Assembly: GCA_032718475.1 (NCBI GenBank)
Contig: JAUCBJ010008077.1
Coordinates: 84,189 to 148,188, forward strand
Length of the DNA stretch: 64,000 bases
Reading direction: 5' to 3'
Source: Nemertoderma westbladi
Lineage: Eukaryota > Xenacoelomorpha > Nemertodermatida > Nemertodermatidae
Under the pieces are notes generated by a model. It worked only from the letters and a program-made list of their open reading frames with translations, made no database searches and was not told the origin of the DNA. Shown here piece after piece: positions 10,108 to 22,000 of the stretch; the first letter of the stretch is position 1; every line of letters starts with the position of its first letter. The position numbers and the translations under genes are program-made.

Positions 10108-12283
10108 TCACGTTATGGAGTCCCTAGATATTTGTCGGATTAGGGAAGTGGTCGTAGGAAGAGTATCTTGCCTTCCATAGTTTCCGGACAGTTTTCGGTC
10201 TCTTTCCAGTAAACATAAACGACTAGCTGGGCGATTGAGTTGTTGTGTTACTTTCTCCGCTCCCTTGGCCTGTCTAATCTCCGTCATGGTAAGATGAGGA
10301 GGCCATTCTTCTTCTTCTTTACTTAAGGAGTCGGATCCACCTAACCAGCCTGGAGTATCTATCAGTTCTTGAGGAGTTGCTCCTCTGGAAGCGATGTCGG
10401 CTGGATTAATCGTCCCAAGGCAATGTCTCCATTGATCTACATTGGAGTTAATATCGTCATTATCTGAGGAGTATGGTGTTCCCTCAGTTGGATCGTCCAC
10501 ATCACTGCTCTCCACTTCCCATTCCTTTACTTGGTATACCTGTTGTTGAGGTAATCTCTCTTTGAGAGTTCTACGGGAAGGGCCAGTGAAGTACCAACCT
10601 ACTCTAGTTCTTACCGCATAGGTTTGCAGTGGCTGCGGTTGAGCAGGCCGTTTCTCCAATGTCTCGAGCGCCTCATGCGCGTTTTGGCCGATGAGGATTT
10701 GCACTCCAGGATAATCGGTTTGGAATCGAGGTATCTCAAGATGTTGGATGCACTCGTCCTCGTCCCAATTATAAGGTTCTGCTTGAGTAGTAGCAAAGTT
10801 CTTTATAGCCACCATTTTTACTGACCTTATACCTTGTGTTCCTAACTTATCCTGGGGGGTGGACAACACACCTACATAGTAATCTGCCGTTAGGTTAGAT
10901 TTCCAAACCTGCATAATTCCTGACATATTCAATTTAGTCCGGAACTTGGGTTGTCCAGCAAAGATATCTTCGGCTAGTTCTTGATCGATGAATGTTCCTG
11001 TGCTGCCGGAGTCAAGTAGGGCGTTCACTATGTAACTCTTGTTGGGACCATGAACTCGAACTTGCACTACAGGAAATTCTCTTATTCCTATGTTGGAAGT
11101 TGGAACTTTCCAAGATGGTTGTTTGTCAAAAGGAGTTGGAGTAAACTCGTCAGTGTCCTTTTCATCCGTAAGTGCTCGATACACTGTGGTATTTATTAGA
11201 TAACAGGATTCGTTGGCATCGGAGAATTCGTCTGTATAGAATCCTTCCCACTCAGAACCTTGGTCAGTGTCGTTCACATCACTGAATTGGACATGTAGTT
11301 CGGGCTCACTTACCTGACTCGGGTTGTCTCGTTCGAACTCACTGTGTAACAAGATGTGATGTTTCGCGCCACACTTTGCACACTTTACGTCGGAGTAACA
11401 GGTTCGCCGTTGGTGTCCTGATCTGAGGCAATTATAGCATAACCGCTTATTCCACAGGACTGTACGTCTGTCTACAGGGGATTTCTTTAGAAATTCAGCA
11501 CACGCACTCAAACGGTGGGGCCCGTCGCACAGCGCACATTTTGGTTTGATGTTACTCACCTTAACTTGGTTAACGTTCTGCACTCTCGTTCTTTCTTCGG
11601 GCTTTCTTCCGTGAATTATCTTAGGAGACGTAGGAGGAGTTGTTGTTACCTGTTCTCTCCTGTCACTGGTTCGAGACTTGTATTTACTTACGTCTTTATA
11701 GGTCTTGTTGTCATAGTAAGATTTTGCTGTGTCTTTCCCGCTGTCCTCTTCTTGAGAAGCTTGGCTTTCGCCGTCGTCAGTATAACACACTGGTATTATC
11801 CTTCTCCTAGAAACGGGTTTCTCACTTACCTTATTTTCCGATGTTTTCTCTCTGGACTGCCTTATGAGTTGTAATTTTACTTCACTATCTAAGAAAGACA
11901 TGAGATCAGCCATGGTAGGACTTCGTCGTTGTTGTTCATTCATGTACAACACTTTCTTGTCCCAGCGTGTACATACTCCACCCTTTGGTAAAGTAGAGAC
12001 TACGGCTCCAATAACCATGGAACTCTGATATTCATGCGACTTACCTAACCAGTCCAGTTGTCTACAGATCTCTTGAATTTCATCGGAAAACTCTATAATC
12101 TCGCTACTAAGGAAGTGTCGGGGGGCTACTAATTTTGCATACAAATACTTAGCTATGTTATCCTTGTTACCATACCTGATGTTTAGTGTATCCCAAACTT
12201 GTCTTAATCCATCTGGATGTCCAATAAACTTTAACGCCATTAACTTGGGAGGTCCTTCCAAACATTTGAAACACCATGAATTT
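10108..12283 (-). CDS. BEL-B Gag-protease polyprotein with internal pol deletion
   Basis: One open frame of about 720 codons; the TTG at 12261 is not a true start and the N-terminus is missing. Order: end of the DUF1759-type Gag (CLEGPPKLM, RYGNKDNIAKYLY), zinc knuckles from about residue 245 (CALC..H...C, CYNCLRSGHQRRTC, CAKCGAKHH), and an aspartic protease near residue 416 (LLDSGSTGTFID). It then jumps from a post-protease linker directly to the end of RNase H (WRHCLGTINPADIASRG). The RT and most of RNase H, some 700 residues in BEL-A, are gone, yet the join is in frame. Integrase is absent. It could supply capsid and protease but not copy itself. Confidence 0.8.
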
Positions 12284-12299
12284 AACTATCCGTTTTATC

Positions 12300-13864
12300 A
12301 TCGCGTGTCTTTGCGTCGTTCCTTCCGGCATAGGCATCTTCCTATCACTCCTCTGTCGGCTGAAGACATGTAACACGCCATCTGGTGCTCTAATCTGTAT
12401 AGTCTTTTAAGTGAGGCTTTGCTGATGGCTTCCTCCTTCATTATCGAAAAACATATAACCATTCTCTTTTAGAGATCGGCTAGTCACGTCCCAATCGTCG
12501 AGTAAATCGTCGGTAGGGTTCCAAATTCTCCCGATCGACTTTTCATCATCGAAACTAATAGGTTTACCGGTCCAATTGGTCGCGATATCGGTGTCGGTCT
12601 CAAACGTCCCAACTCCGATCCATAATCGAATCGTTTTCGTCAGATATCCTCGCAAGATACAAGGTGCGATATCCGTCCCTGCGCGATCCACTTCCTTAAA
12701 GTCCGTGATATGTGGAGGCACGTTGCGTACGATTTTTTGAACTATTACTTTACGCAACTCGGTTGATTCTAACACATCACCGAAGGTGACCGATGGGAGG
12801 AAATCCAGGTTCGAGATGATCTCCGGGTGTTCAACTATAGGGATCTCGTAAGTTGTCTCCTTCCGGGTCGGTATACTAATAGGAAAACTAGTTGGTCTCG
12901 CAACCGGTACTATCGCTCCAGTAGAATGGGGCTGAGGTTCTCGCGTCATCTCGACATGAGGTATCTGTAGTCTCTGCGACAAACGCTGAGCAAAGGTGAT
13001 ACTATCGAAGAGCTCGGGTGTCATCTCCTTGGGTTCGGTTTGATCGTGGGATATCCAATAGAATGGTAGGCTCGCGAGCCTTCCGCCGAACTCCTCGATC
13101 TCGCCTTTCTCGTACGCCTTGTACGCCCTGTAGAGGCTCAAAGCTTCCCGTTTCTCTTGTGTCGACTTATTAGACTCGTCCACTACCATGCTGTAGACGT
13201 CTGGTTCGACTAATTTAGGTTCGTAAATAACGATCTCACCCGCGTTCGGTCCACTCATTTTAAATGAATGATACGGATTTGTCAAAGGGTATCCGCCTTC
13301 TTGGTAACGTAGACTTTGGTTGTGTGAACATCGCGCTAATATCGGCTCGGGGTTCTCCGAGTTCAACCGCATAGGAATCGCGTTGTTTGCTTGCTCTTGC
13401 TCGCGCATACACGCTCCACATTTATAAAACAGTTTGTATACGGAAAACGCGTCCTTGGTCTCTGGATCCGCTCCTCGAGCGCGTCTATAAAGATGCATTC
13501 CTTAAAATTCGTCTCTAGCTGCAGGTAAGGGTTCGTTTACCGTCAAATATTGCAGCGTATGATACAATCGGCGTATTTCGGTGTCTGGATCCTCGCAAAT
13601 GTCGCTAGCGTCGCATAACGCATCGTAGGGATATAACGCATTGTATTCCGCGCGTAATTCCTCCGTTCTTTTATTGTATGCGTCCAACCGCTGTCGCGTA
13701 ACATTCGGGTCCGCCTTGGATTTTGCGAGCTTGGCTGTACTCCTAGCCATACTCTCCACTCCAAACACACTAAAGTTTTTAGCTCCATAACGATTGAATG
13801 GCGCCTGGTGCTCTTGTTCTTGCGTAAACCCTTGACGTAACTCTTTATACATCTTCTCCGCCAT
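12300..13864 (-). pseudogene. BEL-A accessory protein, exonuclease-like N-terminal half
   Basis: One reading frame from an ATG at 13864 to about 12300, broken only by TAA at 13502 and TAA at 12407. The N-terminal part is charged and helical. A Cys cluster (YKCGAC, then ARCSHN) lies near 13400-13330. The hairpin-encoded GRLASLP is at 13065-13084. The last part reads NGYMFFDNEG (about 12437-12466), then after the stop TIQIRAPDGVLHVF. The BEL-C ORF has GGYMILDDEG, then TILLHLAAPNGDIFLF, in the same order. D-x-E matches motif I of DEDD exonucleases. Motif II is not found because the frame is interrupted by BEL-B. It sits downstream of integrase, in the slot often used for env; no transmembrane segment is seen. 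Confidence 0.55.
13065..13084 (-). repeat. 20-nt hairpin element, copy 1 (accessory ORF)
   Basis: Plus-strand GGTAGGCTCGCGAGCCTTCC, encoding GRLASLP in the accessory frame. The inner 14 nt are a perfect palindrome in this variant. Confidence 0.9.
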
Positions 13865-14598
13865 CGTATACGAATATATGCGGTTACATATCGTTACGTT
13901 TCTACTAGATGAAGCACAAAATAGAGGTTAGATGTGAGGTGACTTAGAGTTTGTCGGCCTTTGGCTCAACTCTGCTCTAAACCCCAACCCATTTTGCCTA
14001 ATGATTTCGGGTTCGCGTGATTTCGCACTGGCTCCTAATCCAAAAAATGTGCCGATAAAAAACGAATTCCGGGTAAACTAGCCGCGAGTCTAAAATACTC
14101 ACCTTTTAATTTCCCAAACTACGTTTCCCAAGAAAATAGTGCAGTCGAGAATTAATTGGTCTAAATAATAGTAGACACGACTACGTAGAACAAGGCCGAT
14201 TTTCTTTTCCAAAAAAAAAATTTATCGGTAGGCTCGCAAGCCTTCCATCTGCTCTTGTCCTCCCCAATTTTAATTTTTATCTAGTTGTATTCTAGAATTT
14301 GCTTTCACTGGAGAATCGTTTTTCTTAAATTTAAATCCAAATAAATGGATTTGTCTAATAATTTTTGAAAAATGTCTCACTTGTGGGTTCCAAGTGGAAT
14401 TCCATTCCTACTGTACACACAATCCCGCTCCTATGTGATACATAAGGGTACTACCAACCATGTTCACGTATAAAGACAATGGAATTCCACCGCTGTCTCT
14501 ATCTACAGTGAAGAGGATTACAAATGCACGTACAGTAATACAAATACAAATAACTAAAATACAGTAGGTCTATGTGGCGGCCAACAAAGGTCCCACAT
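13865..14598. other. BEL-A spacer between integrase and accessory ORF
   Basis: No open frame supported. Holds hairpin copy 2 at 14227-14246 and an A tract just before it. This may be a leader or splice region for accessory-ORF expression; no splice site is assigned. Confidence 0.45.
14227..14246 (-). repeat. 20-nt hairpin element, copy 2 (non-coding)
   Basis: Exact GGTAGGCTCGCAAGCCTTCC on the plus strand, located outside coding sequence between the integrase and accessory ORFs. Confidence 0.9.
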
Positions 14599-16029
14599 CT
14601 ATTTACTAATATTGGGTGGAGATTTGTAGTCTCCCGTCTCGTTTCTAGTCTCCTCAAGGAGCACGAGACGTTGTACAGGCCTATCTACGGTACGTCCGTC
14701 GATAGTCCTTACAGTAACTGTCCTCACTACACCAGATGTAGGGTGTGTGGTCAAAATGACTCCAGTCAGCCAAAACCGTCTTTTCAGATTAGCTTCAGCC
14801 AATAAAACATGGTCACCACGTCTTAAACATCGGGTATTTAGATACCAAGAGGTTCTGGTCGAAATAGAGGGCAAATAATATTTCTGCCATATTTCCCAGA
14901 ATTTATTTGCAAGTAATTGAGTGATTTTCCAAGCCTTGTTGCCGTATCCGTCACTATCAACGGGTACCGAAATGGGCAACAGTGTCGTCGGCGCCTGCAT
15001 AAGCAGGTGCGCTGGTGTCAAGGCAAACTGTACGTCGTTATTGTCTGGGATCAAAGTGATCGGTCTGGTATTTAAGAGTGCTTCGATTTCTATTAGTAAC
15101 GTCGTCAGTTGGTCGTCTGTCAAGATGTGTTGCGTCGGTACGACTTTAGCCATAGCTGTCTTTATTGAGCCAATCAGCCTTTCCCAAACGCCGCCTCTCC
15201 ACGGACTGTCTGGAGTATTGAAATACCAAACAATACGGTGAGCACGTAGTTCCTCGGAAATCTGGTTTTGGTCCAATTTTCTCAAAGCTCTGGTTATTTC
15301 GTTCCGTGCACCCACAAAGTATGTCCCTTGGTCGCAGTATATGGATTTGACCAATCCACGTCTAGCGATAAATCGCCGTAAGGCTAGGATAAAGGCATTG
15401 GTGGTCAAGTCTGTCACTCGCTCTATATGGACAGCTCTGCCGGCCATGCAAGTGAAGATCAATCCCCAACGTTTTACCTGTACCCTTCCGCGTTTCGCGA
15501 TTATGGGTCCAAAACAGTCTATCCCTGTCTCAGTGAAAGGGGGTCTAAACGCCTGTAATCTAGCTAGTGGTAGTTCATTCATTTCTTGGTGTCCTATCCT
15601 CGCGTGCACCTTCTTACAAATAATACAGTTCCGTGTTACCGAACTCAGTGCCTTACTAGGTCTAATCAGTACAAACCTCGAGCGTAAGTGTGATAGACAG
15701 TGGTGTCTACCTACGTGTTTGAGTTGTACATGTGCGTCCAGTATCATAGCGCGCTGTAACTCATGGTGTTGCGGTATGATGATAGGATACCTAAAGTCAA
15801 GTGCAAAGTCGATGTTTTGGAGTCTGGACTTGTGACAAAGTAAGCCCCGGTAAATAATCGGACTCCAACTCAAAATCGGTGAAGACTTAATCTGTTTACC
15901 TTGTTTGATTGCTGTGAACTCTCGTGCGAAATATCGCAATTGATAATGTCTAATGATATCAACTTCACAGTGGTCAATTTCCTTTAAGGTAAGTCTTCTA
16001 GGAAAGTCGCGTTTGCCTCTGGCATATTG
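14599..16029 (-). CDS. BEL-A integrase (in-frame continuation of the polyprotein)
   Basis: This frame is the direct continuation of gag-pol after the TGA at 16030-16032, open from the first codon (QYARGKRDF). Integrase features in order: a His/His/Cys/Cys zinc domain (LKHVGRHHC ... CIICKK), the first catalytic Asp in GIDCFGP, the second in YCDQGTYFVGA, and the Glu in GGVWERLIGSIK, the D,D-35-E set. A C-terminal basic beta domain follows (RRGDHVLLAEANLKRRFWL, QRLVLLEE). It inserts element DNA into chromosomes. Its C-terminal tail is closely matched by the orphan integrase tail in BEL-D (60225-60513), showing BEL-A and BEL-D are related. Apart from the upstream TGA the frame is undamaged. Confidence 0.9.
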   Translation of the reverse strand, partial: QYARGKRDFPRRLTLKEIDHCEVDIIRHYQLRYFAREFTAIKQGKQIKSSPILSWSPIIYRGLLCHKSRLQNIDFALDFRYPIIIPQHHELQRAMILDAHVQLKHVGRHHCLSHLRSRFVLIRPSKALSSVTRNCIICKKVHARIGHQEMNELPLARLQAFRPPFTETGIDCFGPIIAKRGRVQVKRWGLIFTCMAGRAVHIERVTDLTTNAFILALRRFIARRGLVKSIYCDQGTYFVGARNEITRALRKLDQNQISEELRAHRIVWYFNTPDSPWRGGVWERLIGSIKTAMAKVVPTQHILTDDQLTTLLIEIEALLNTRPITLIPDNNDVQFALTPAHLLMQAPTTLLPISVPVDSDGYGNKAWKITQLLANKFWEIWQKYYLPSISTRTSWYLNTRCLRRGDHVLLAEANLKRRFWLTGVILTTHPTSGVVRTVTVRTIDGRTVDRPVQRLVLLEETRNETGDYKSPPNISK

Positions 16030-19000
16030 TCACAATCGTTTGAGCCATGCTAACTTGCGGCACGCGTCAGTCCATGATCTAGTTAGGTTCACTATCCTGT
16101 CAACGTAAGTGTTGGTGACGTCATCGGGTAAGGTGTAGTCGTAGTGTGGATACTTGTCTGGACTTGGTAGGCCCACGGGCCTTCCGGTAGGTTTGTCTGA
16201 GTCCCCAAGTACGTCAATCTCTACGGTCTTACCTTTGCCGTCCGCACCTAATGTGTCGACTGGCAGTAATGGTTTCAACTCTACAGTGTCAGTGTGTTCC
16301 TGTGAGCCTGTAAGCTTCCTAACCTTAGTCACACGTTTACCTGTAGGTAAGTCAAGTACCTTCTTCGAGCGGAGTGTAATCCCTGTGGCCACACCTCTGT
16401 CGTCCAAAGAAGTCAAATTCGGTGAGTCTCTAAAGGTCCGCTCCAATGGGTCTTCTAATGGAGTGTTTAGTAGACAGTCTGGTGAAGCGTCTGGTGAACA
16501 GTCTGGTGAGACGTCTGGTGAGACATAGCGCGGAACATCCAGCGAAATGTCCTGTCGTCGGTCCCAAAGTCTGTCTAGCGTAACTTCTGTCAGAAAGTCT
16601 GGTTCAAAGTCTGGTCTAAAGTCTGGTGGACAGTCTGTCGAGATGTCTGGCGGAAAGTCTGGTGAGACATCCGGTAGACATTCTGTCGAGAGTTCCATCA
16701 AACAACCTGGCGAACAATCCGGAGAACAATCTGGTGTCTCTTCTGGTGAATAGTCTGGCGAGTAATCTGGTGAACAATCCGGCGAAACGTCTGGTGAAAT
16801 CTCCCGCGGAACATCCGGCGAAGGATTCGTACAAGCGTCTGGTCGAATGTCTGGTGAGACGTCTGGCGTAATGTCAGGTCTAGCATCCAGGTCATCAGAT
16901 TTCGTCCGTCCTTTTTTCCTCTTGACCTTGGCGTTGGCTTTCGCTTTAGACTTGACAACCTTGTCGAGTTTTATCTCGGCACCCTCTGGTATGGTGTTGG
17001 TTGTCGCGTCGAATAACGGTGGCCATTCGTCTGATGGTTGCTGTAGGAAATCGGGTCCTCTAAACCAAAAGGATTTATTGTCCAGTTTACAAAAGTCAAG
17101 TGGTTGCATCCCCCGTGACGCGATGTCAGCTGGGTTCAGCTTCCCTGGACAGTGACGCCAATCTTGTTTGAGCGACCGGTCTAATATTTCAGCCCGTCTG
17201 TTGGATACGAAAGTCTTGAACTCAAATGTTTCGTTGTTTATGTACCAAAGTACCAACGTCGCATCCGTCCAATATGTGACCTTCAAGTTAGCCTCCAGCT
17301 CGCGTTGAACTAGACTGACAATATCGGTGGATATCGTCCCGGCTTGCAGCTCCCCACGAGGTACAGTCATATACTTCAATGGCATCGTTCTAGCCCTTGA
17401 AGTAACGAGAGATACATCGTAGCTGTCCGATGTCACTTGTCGTCTAAGGTATAAAGTAACCCCCAATCCATCCTTGCTAGCGTCACTAAAGCTGTGAAGC
17501 TCTAAATCGGCAGGAAAGGTGGTTTGCAAAGGAAAGTATACCCTTGGTATGGTATAGTCTCGTAGGAACATCAGTTGGGCTTCCCAGTCCCTCCATCGCT
17601 CAGCTAACTTTTCTGGGATGGGATCGTCCCATTCCAGTCCGGCTTGCCAAATGCTGCGGAGTATGATCCTAGCATGTAGGATCACTGGACTAATGAAACA
17701 CAATGGGTCATACAATCGACTCATGGTCGATAAGCAAGTCCTCTTAGTGAGAGGTCTAGTCTGGTCGTTGGACCTTACACATACCCTAAAAATGTCGGTG
17801 TTGGGGTCCCAACTAAGTCCTAATACTTTGGTCGTCGGCAGAGGTTCTAAGTCTAAGTCCAAGTCACCTCCGCTGCGATCCATTGGGTCAAATGAGTTCA
17901 CCAGCTCGGGTTCGTTGGAAGCGAACTTCGTCAGGTGAAATCCGCCCTCAGCGAGACAATCCTGGAGTTGGTGTGCTACGGTTGTAGCGCGCTCGAAGGT
18001 GTCACAACTCTTGAGGCCGTCATCCACGTAGAAGTCTCGTTCCACGGTCCGAACTACTTCTGGGTCAAATTGGTCTCGTCTGTCCAATGCTGTCTGCTTT
18101 AAGGCGTACATGGTGCAGTTGGGGCTGTCCCTGGCTCCGAAAACTCTTACCTGCATTTGGTAAGTTTCTGGCAGAAGTTGTAAGTTTCCGTCCGGATACC
18201 AAAGAAACCTCAAACTGTCCCTGTCCCGCTCCAAAGCCTTAACCTGGTGAAACATGGCCTCTACGTCACAGGTGAAAGCCACTTTGCGTTGTCTAAAACG
18301 CATTAGGACTCCCATGAGGTAATTATTCATATTCGGCCCATCCATCAGTTCGCTGTTCATAGACATCCCTTGGTAAAGCGCAGCGCAGTCGTTGACTACA
18401 CGCACCTTGCCAGGTTTGTCCGGGTGTCGAACAAAATGATGTGGCAGGTAATATGTCTGGTCTGTGGTTACCTCGGGATTTAACATCCTAATGGCGTATC
18501 CCTTTTGGAGATACGTCTGAAGTTGTGCATTGTATTGCATATGGGCCGTCTCGTCTCGCAACAATCGCTGCCTGATTGATCTGAGTCGCCTCAAAGCAAG
18601 CGGGTAATTGTTAACGAGCTTTGGTTGTCCATTGCGCCACAACATACCAACCTCATAGTGGCCATTCGCGGTCTGGCGAATGGTATCTCTCATAATATTT
18701 TTTGACCGTTTTTCCTGTTCTGACATAGCAGTCTCGTAACTACCGGGTTCTGCTGAGTCCTGTTCCAACCATTGTATGGTCCGTTCAGTCAGCAGTCGTT
18801 CAAGCGCTGCTTGCACTGCGCCATGGTCCTCGTCCACGTCTTCGTCCGCTGCGGTGGCTAGTGTCAAGGTGTCTGGTAGGCTCGCAAGCCTTCCGGTGTC
18901 ACTAGTCGGCGTCGAATCGTCGTGCGGCGGTTTGACAACTTCTTGATCTGTCGGTAGGCTCGCAAGCCTTCCAAGATCAACGACCGGTGTCGAAGCCTGG

Positions 19001-22000
19001 TGGGTGGGGTCAATGACCTTCGGATTTTTCGGTAGGCTCGCAAGCCTTCCAAAATCCTCGTTCATCGAGTCATCCACGGCAACAAACCTTTGGTCTTCAG
19101 TAGTCAATACAACCTGGTCTACTGCAAGTAGTTGTAAGTCAGAGGTCCGTATGGTCGTGTCCAGATCGGTTACGTCAGTATCGGTGGCGTCTGCGTTAGC
19201 GACGCAAGTCTGTCGTAGTGCCGTCCGTACAATTGGACCACGGGAGTGTGAAGGAGAATTATCTATCGTGTTAGTCAATAAAGTACACGTACTCAAAACG
19301 TCGTCCTCCTGGTCACTTACCTCTAGTGAACGTATTGGTGCTCTAGTATACCAACCTATGGGAGTTCTACATGCGTAGGGGTTGCCCGCTGTAATAACAG
19401 ATGGGCGTGTCTCCCATACCTGATGTAAGTTAAACTGGTCTGTCCCAATTAACATCGCAATGGAACGATAATTAACAGAACATTCCGGTATTCCAAGGTG
19501 TCGGAAATACTTACGATCTTCCGGTGATTGCTCTGGCACAGGGCCGAGCAAGTTACTAAAGTCCTTCGTAGCTGCAAAGGTCAAATTTCTTACCGGAAGT
19601 AATGAGCGCTCCTCCTTGCTGTGTTCCTCTTTGGAAAGAAGAGTGTCTAAGGTTAATTTTACTCTTGTCATAGGGATCGCTCTCTTACCATGCATGCTGC
19701 TTACAGTATACTGAGCAGTCTTACCTTGACTCATGTCCGTAACTACGTCGGCTACTTGTTCGTCGACATAACTATGCGATGACGCAGAGTCTAAGATGGC
19801 GTATATACGCTTGCTCCCTCGGGTTCCGGTAATCTTTATAGGAATCACGCTAAACCCTTTCAATTGGTTCTGTGTGAGGAGCGTTATCGATGGCTGTTCC
19901 TCACCTGCATGCACGTAGAAAGTGTCGTCTTCCTCCTCGTCCTCGTCCGATGATCCTGACTGATCCATACAGTCGGTATAAAAGGTACGGATCTCGCGCG
20001 GCGCACGCTCCTTATAAAGCGCGTCGCATCTAGCCGCTTTATCTGGATGCTCTCGTCGAAAGCGTCTGGTCGGAGTATGACTGGTTGTGTGAAGCAACGC
20101 GTCATGGTTACGTCCACACAGAGAACATGTATCGTCGCTCGGGCAATCCTTCCGGACGTGTCCTGGCTTCATACATCTCCAACAGGAATCTAGAGATCGG
20201 ATTTGGAGTCTCCTCTCCTCGATCCCTAACTCTTTAAAAGCGCGACATCCACATAGTTTATGTTCGCTATGGTTTCTGCCGTTCCGCTCGCAGTATGAGC
20301 ATCCCACAAAGTCCGCCGGCAACTGTTGTCGTGGCTGCGTGGTGCCGATAGGCGTCAGAACTTTAGAAGTCTCAGTAGGGGTGGCGTAAGTAACGGCTTT
20401 CGCGTTCGTCGGAAATGGTTTAGTCCGATTCGGCGCAGAAACAGCTATCCCTTCCGCCGCGATATGGTGATCGGTATAGTTCGATCGAGTCTCGATCACG
20501 GCCTCCCGTGAAATAAGTTGATAGACATCGGTGAGTTTTAATAACCCTCCGGCCTCTTCGCGCTGGTACTCGATGCGTCGCCATTCTCGTCGTAGTCGAT
20601 GGTGAAGTCGACCGATTATTCGAATGAGAACCGTCGGTGCGTTAGCGTACTCGAGTTGTCCAATGGACCGTAAAGTCCCTATAGCGTTCTTTATTTCGTC
20701 CGCGAGTCGTAAAAGGTCGATCGGTCTCGAAATGTTGCCTCCTCTGCAGAGGTCTTCATTGATGGATTTAGCCATGGCGACATTACCGCCGTAAATCGAA
20801 TACAAACGGTCGTACGCCAATTCAAAGGCATCGGGAACTCCAATAAAGGTTTCCACTAATCGTTTCGGCTCACCAGACAGGACTTGGAGCAAGTAATTAA
20901 ACTTCTCCGTCGAGGTGAAAGCACACTTAGCGATCTGGGACTCTACGTAGTCTACCAGTGTGCGCCAGTGTTTCGCGTTGCCAGAGAACTTCGGCGGTTG
21001 CTGTGCCGGTAATCCGTGTCTAGCCGCGAATTTCGCAATCTCGCTAACCAAATCCAACTGTCCGCGTCCCTGTTCGGTGGCGTCGTCCAGTCGCTCCCTT
21101 CCGCGCGTTGTTCGTCGGTAGGAATTATTAACGGGATCTTCTTCTCGATGTGTCGGAGTCCATCTAGTCTCCTGTTCTCTCCTCGGTGGTCGATGTTGTC
21201 TAGGTTGTTCCAACTCCACGCTGGTTCGTGATCGATCCGACGGTTGCGCTTCGAGTCGCTCTTCTATCTGAGCTAGTCGGTCCGCTACAGGTTGCATTAT
21301 TTCGGCGAGTCTGTTGGTGCTGATCGCTTCCGCTGGTTGCAACGTGGGTTTCTGTTGGGGTGTTTCTCGAGGTGGATTGTCGATGTAGGGATTCGTCGAC
21401 CTCTCCTCTCGTTTGTAATCTTCCGCCGCTCCAGTACGGAATATTTCCCGTTCCGTCGACTCCGAGTCGCTAGATGAGTCGCTGTCGTCCGGATAAGGTG
21501 GCTGGCGGGTTCGTGTCCGGCGTATTATTCTCGGTTTCGTCCGTTGTGGTCTGGAATCTACGGCTCTCCGTTGTTCGGTAGGCTCGCAAGCCTTCCACGA
21601 AGTCGTAGGTCTCGCTATACGTTGTCCGATCCCGTGGGTACTACCCACATCCATCCTCCTCCGTAGTTCGGTAGGCTCGCAAGCCTTCCACGAAGTCGTA
21701 GGTTGCGTCGAACATTGTGTCAACGGTCGAGTGAAATAGTCGGGTTTCGTAGTCGGTCTGTAAATAACTGGATTTGCACAGCACGTCACAGGTTTAACTT
21801 GTAATGGTTTACTCACCTGTTTAATGGTCATAAACGCAGGTTCCTCTCTTCCTACAAGTAGACTACGACTTACTGTAGGTGGACTAGTTATGTTACCTGC
21901 TAAAATTGGCGATGAAGTCGCCCTAGGTTGCGGTATTTCCGTCACAACAAACCTGTTGCCTTGCGTCGAACGCATAGGCGTTATTTCCTTAGGTTTCGTA

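Larger units (their letters stand above)
9610..12290 (-). mobile_element. BEL-B: truncated, RT-deleted BEL/Pao element inside BEL-A
   Basis: Contains a 3' LTR (9610-10092), a purine tract, and a gag-protease frame. The 5' LTR and start of gag are missing: BEL-A exonuclease coding runs up to about 12300 and gag coding begins within tens of bases. Its gag and protease differ from those of BEL-A, so it is a separate lineage nested in BEL-A. Confidence 0.65.

Noticed and set aside
7039-13864. Envelope gene in BEL-A
   Set aside because: No signal peptide, membrane segment or glycoprotein-like Cys pattern; the content is exonuclease-like plus zinc knuckles.
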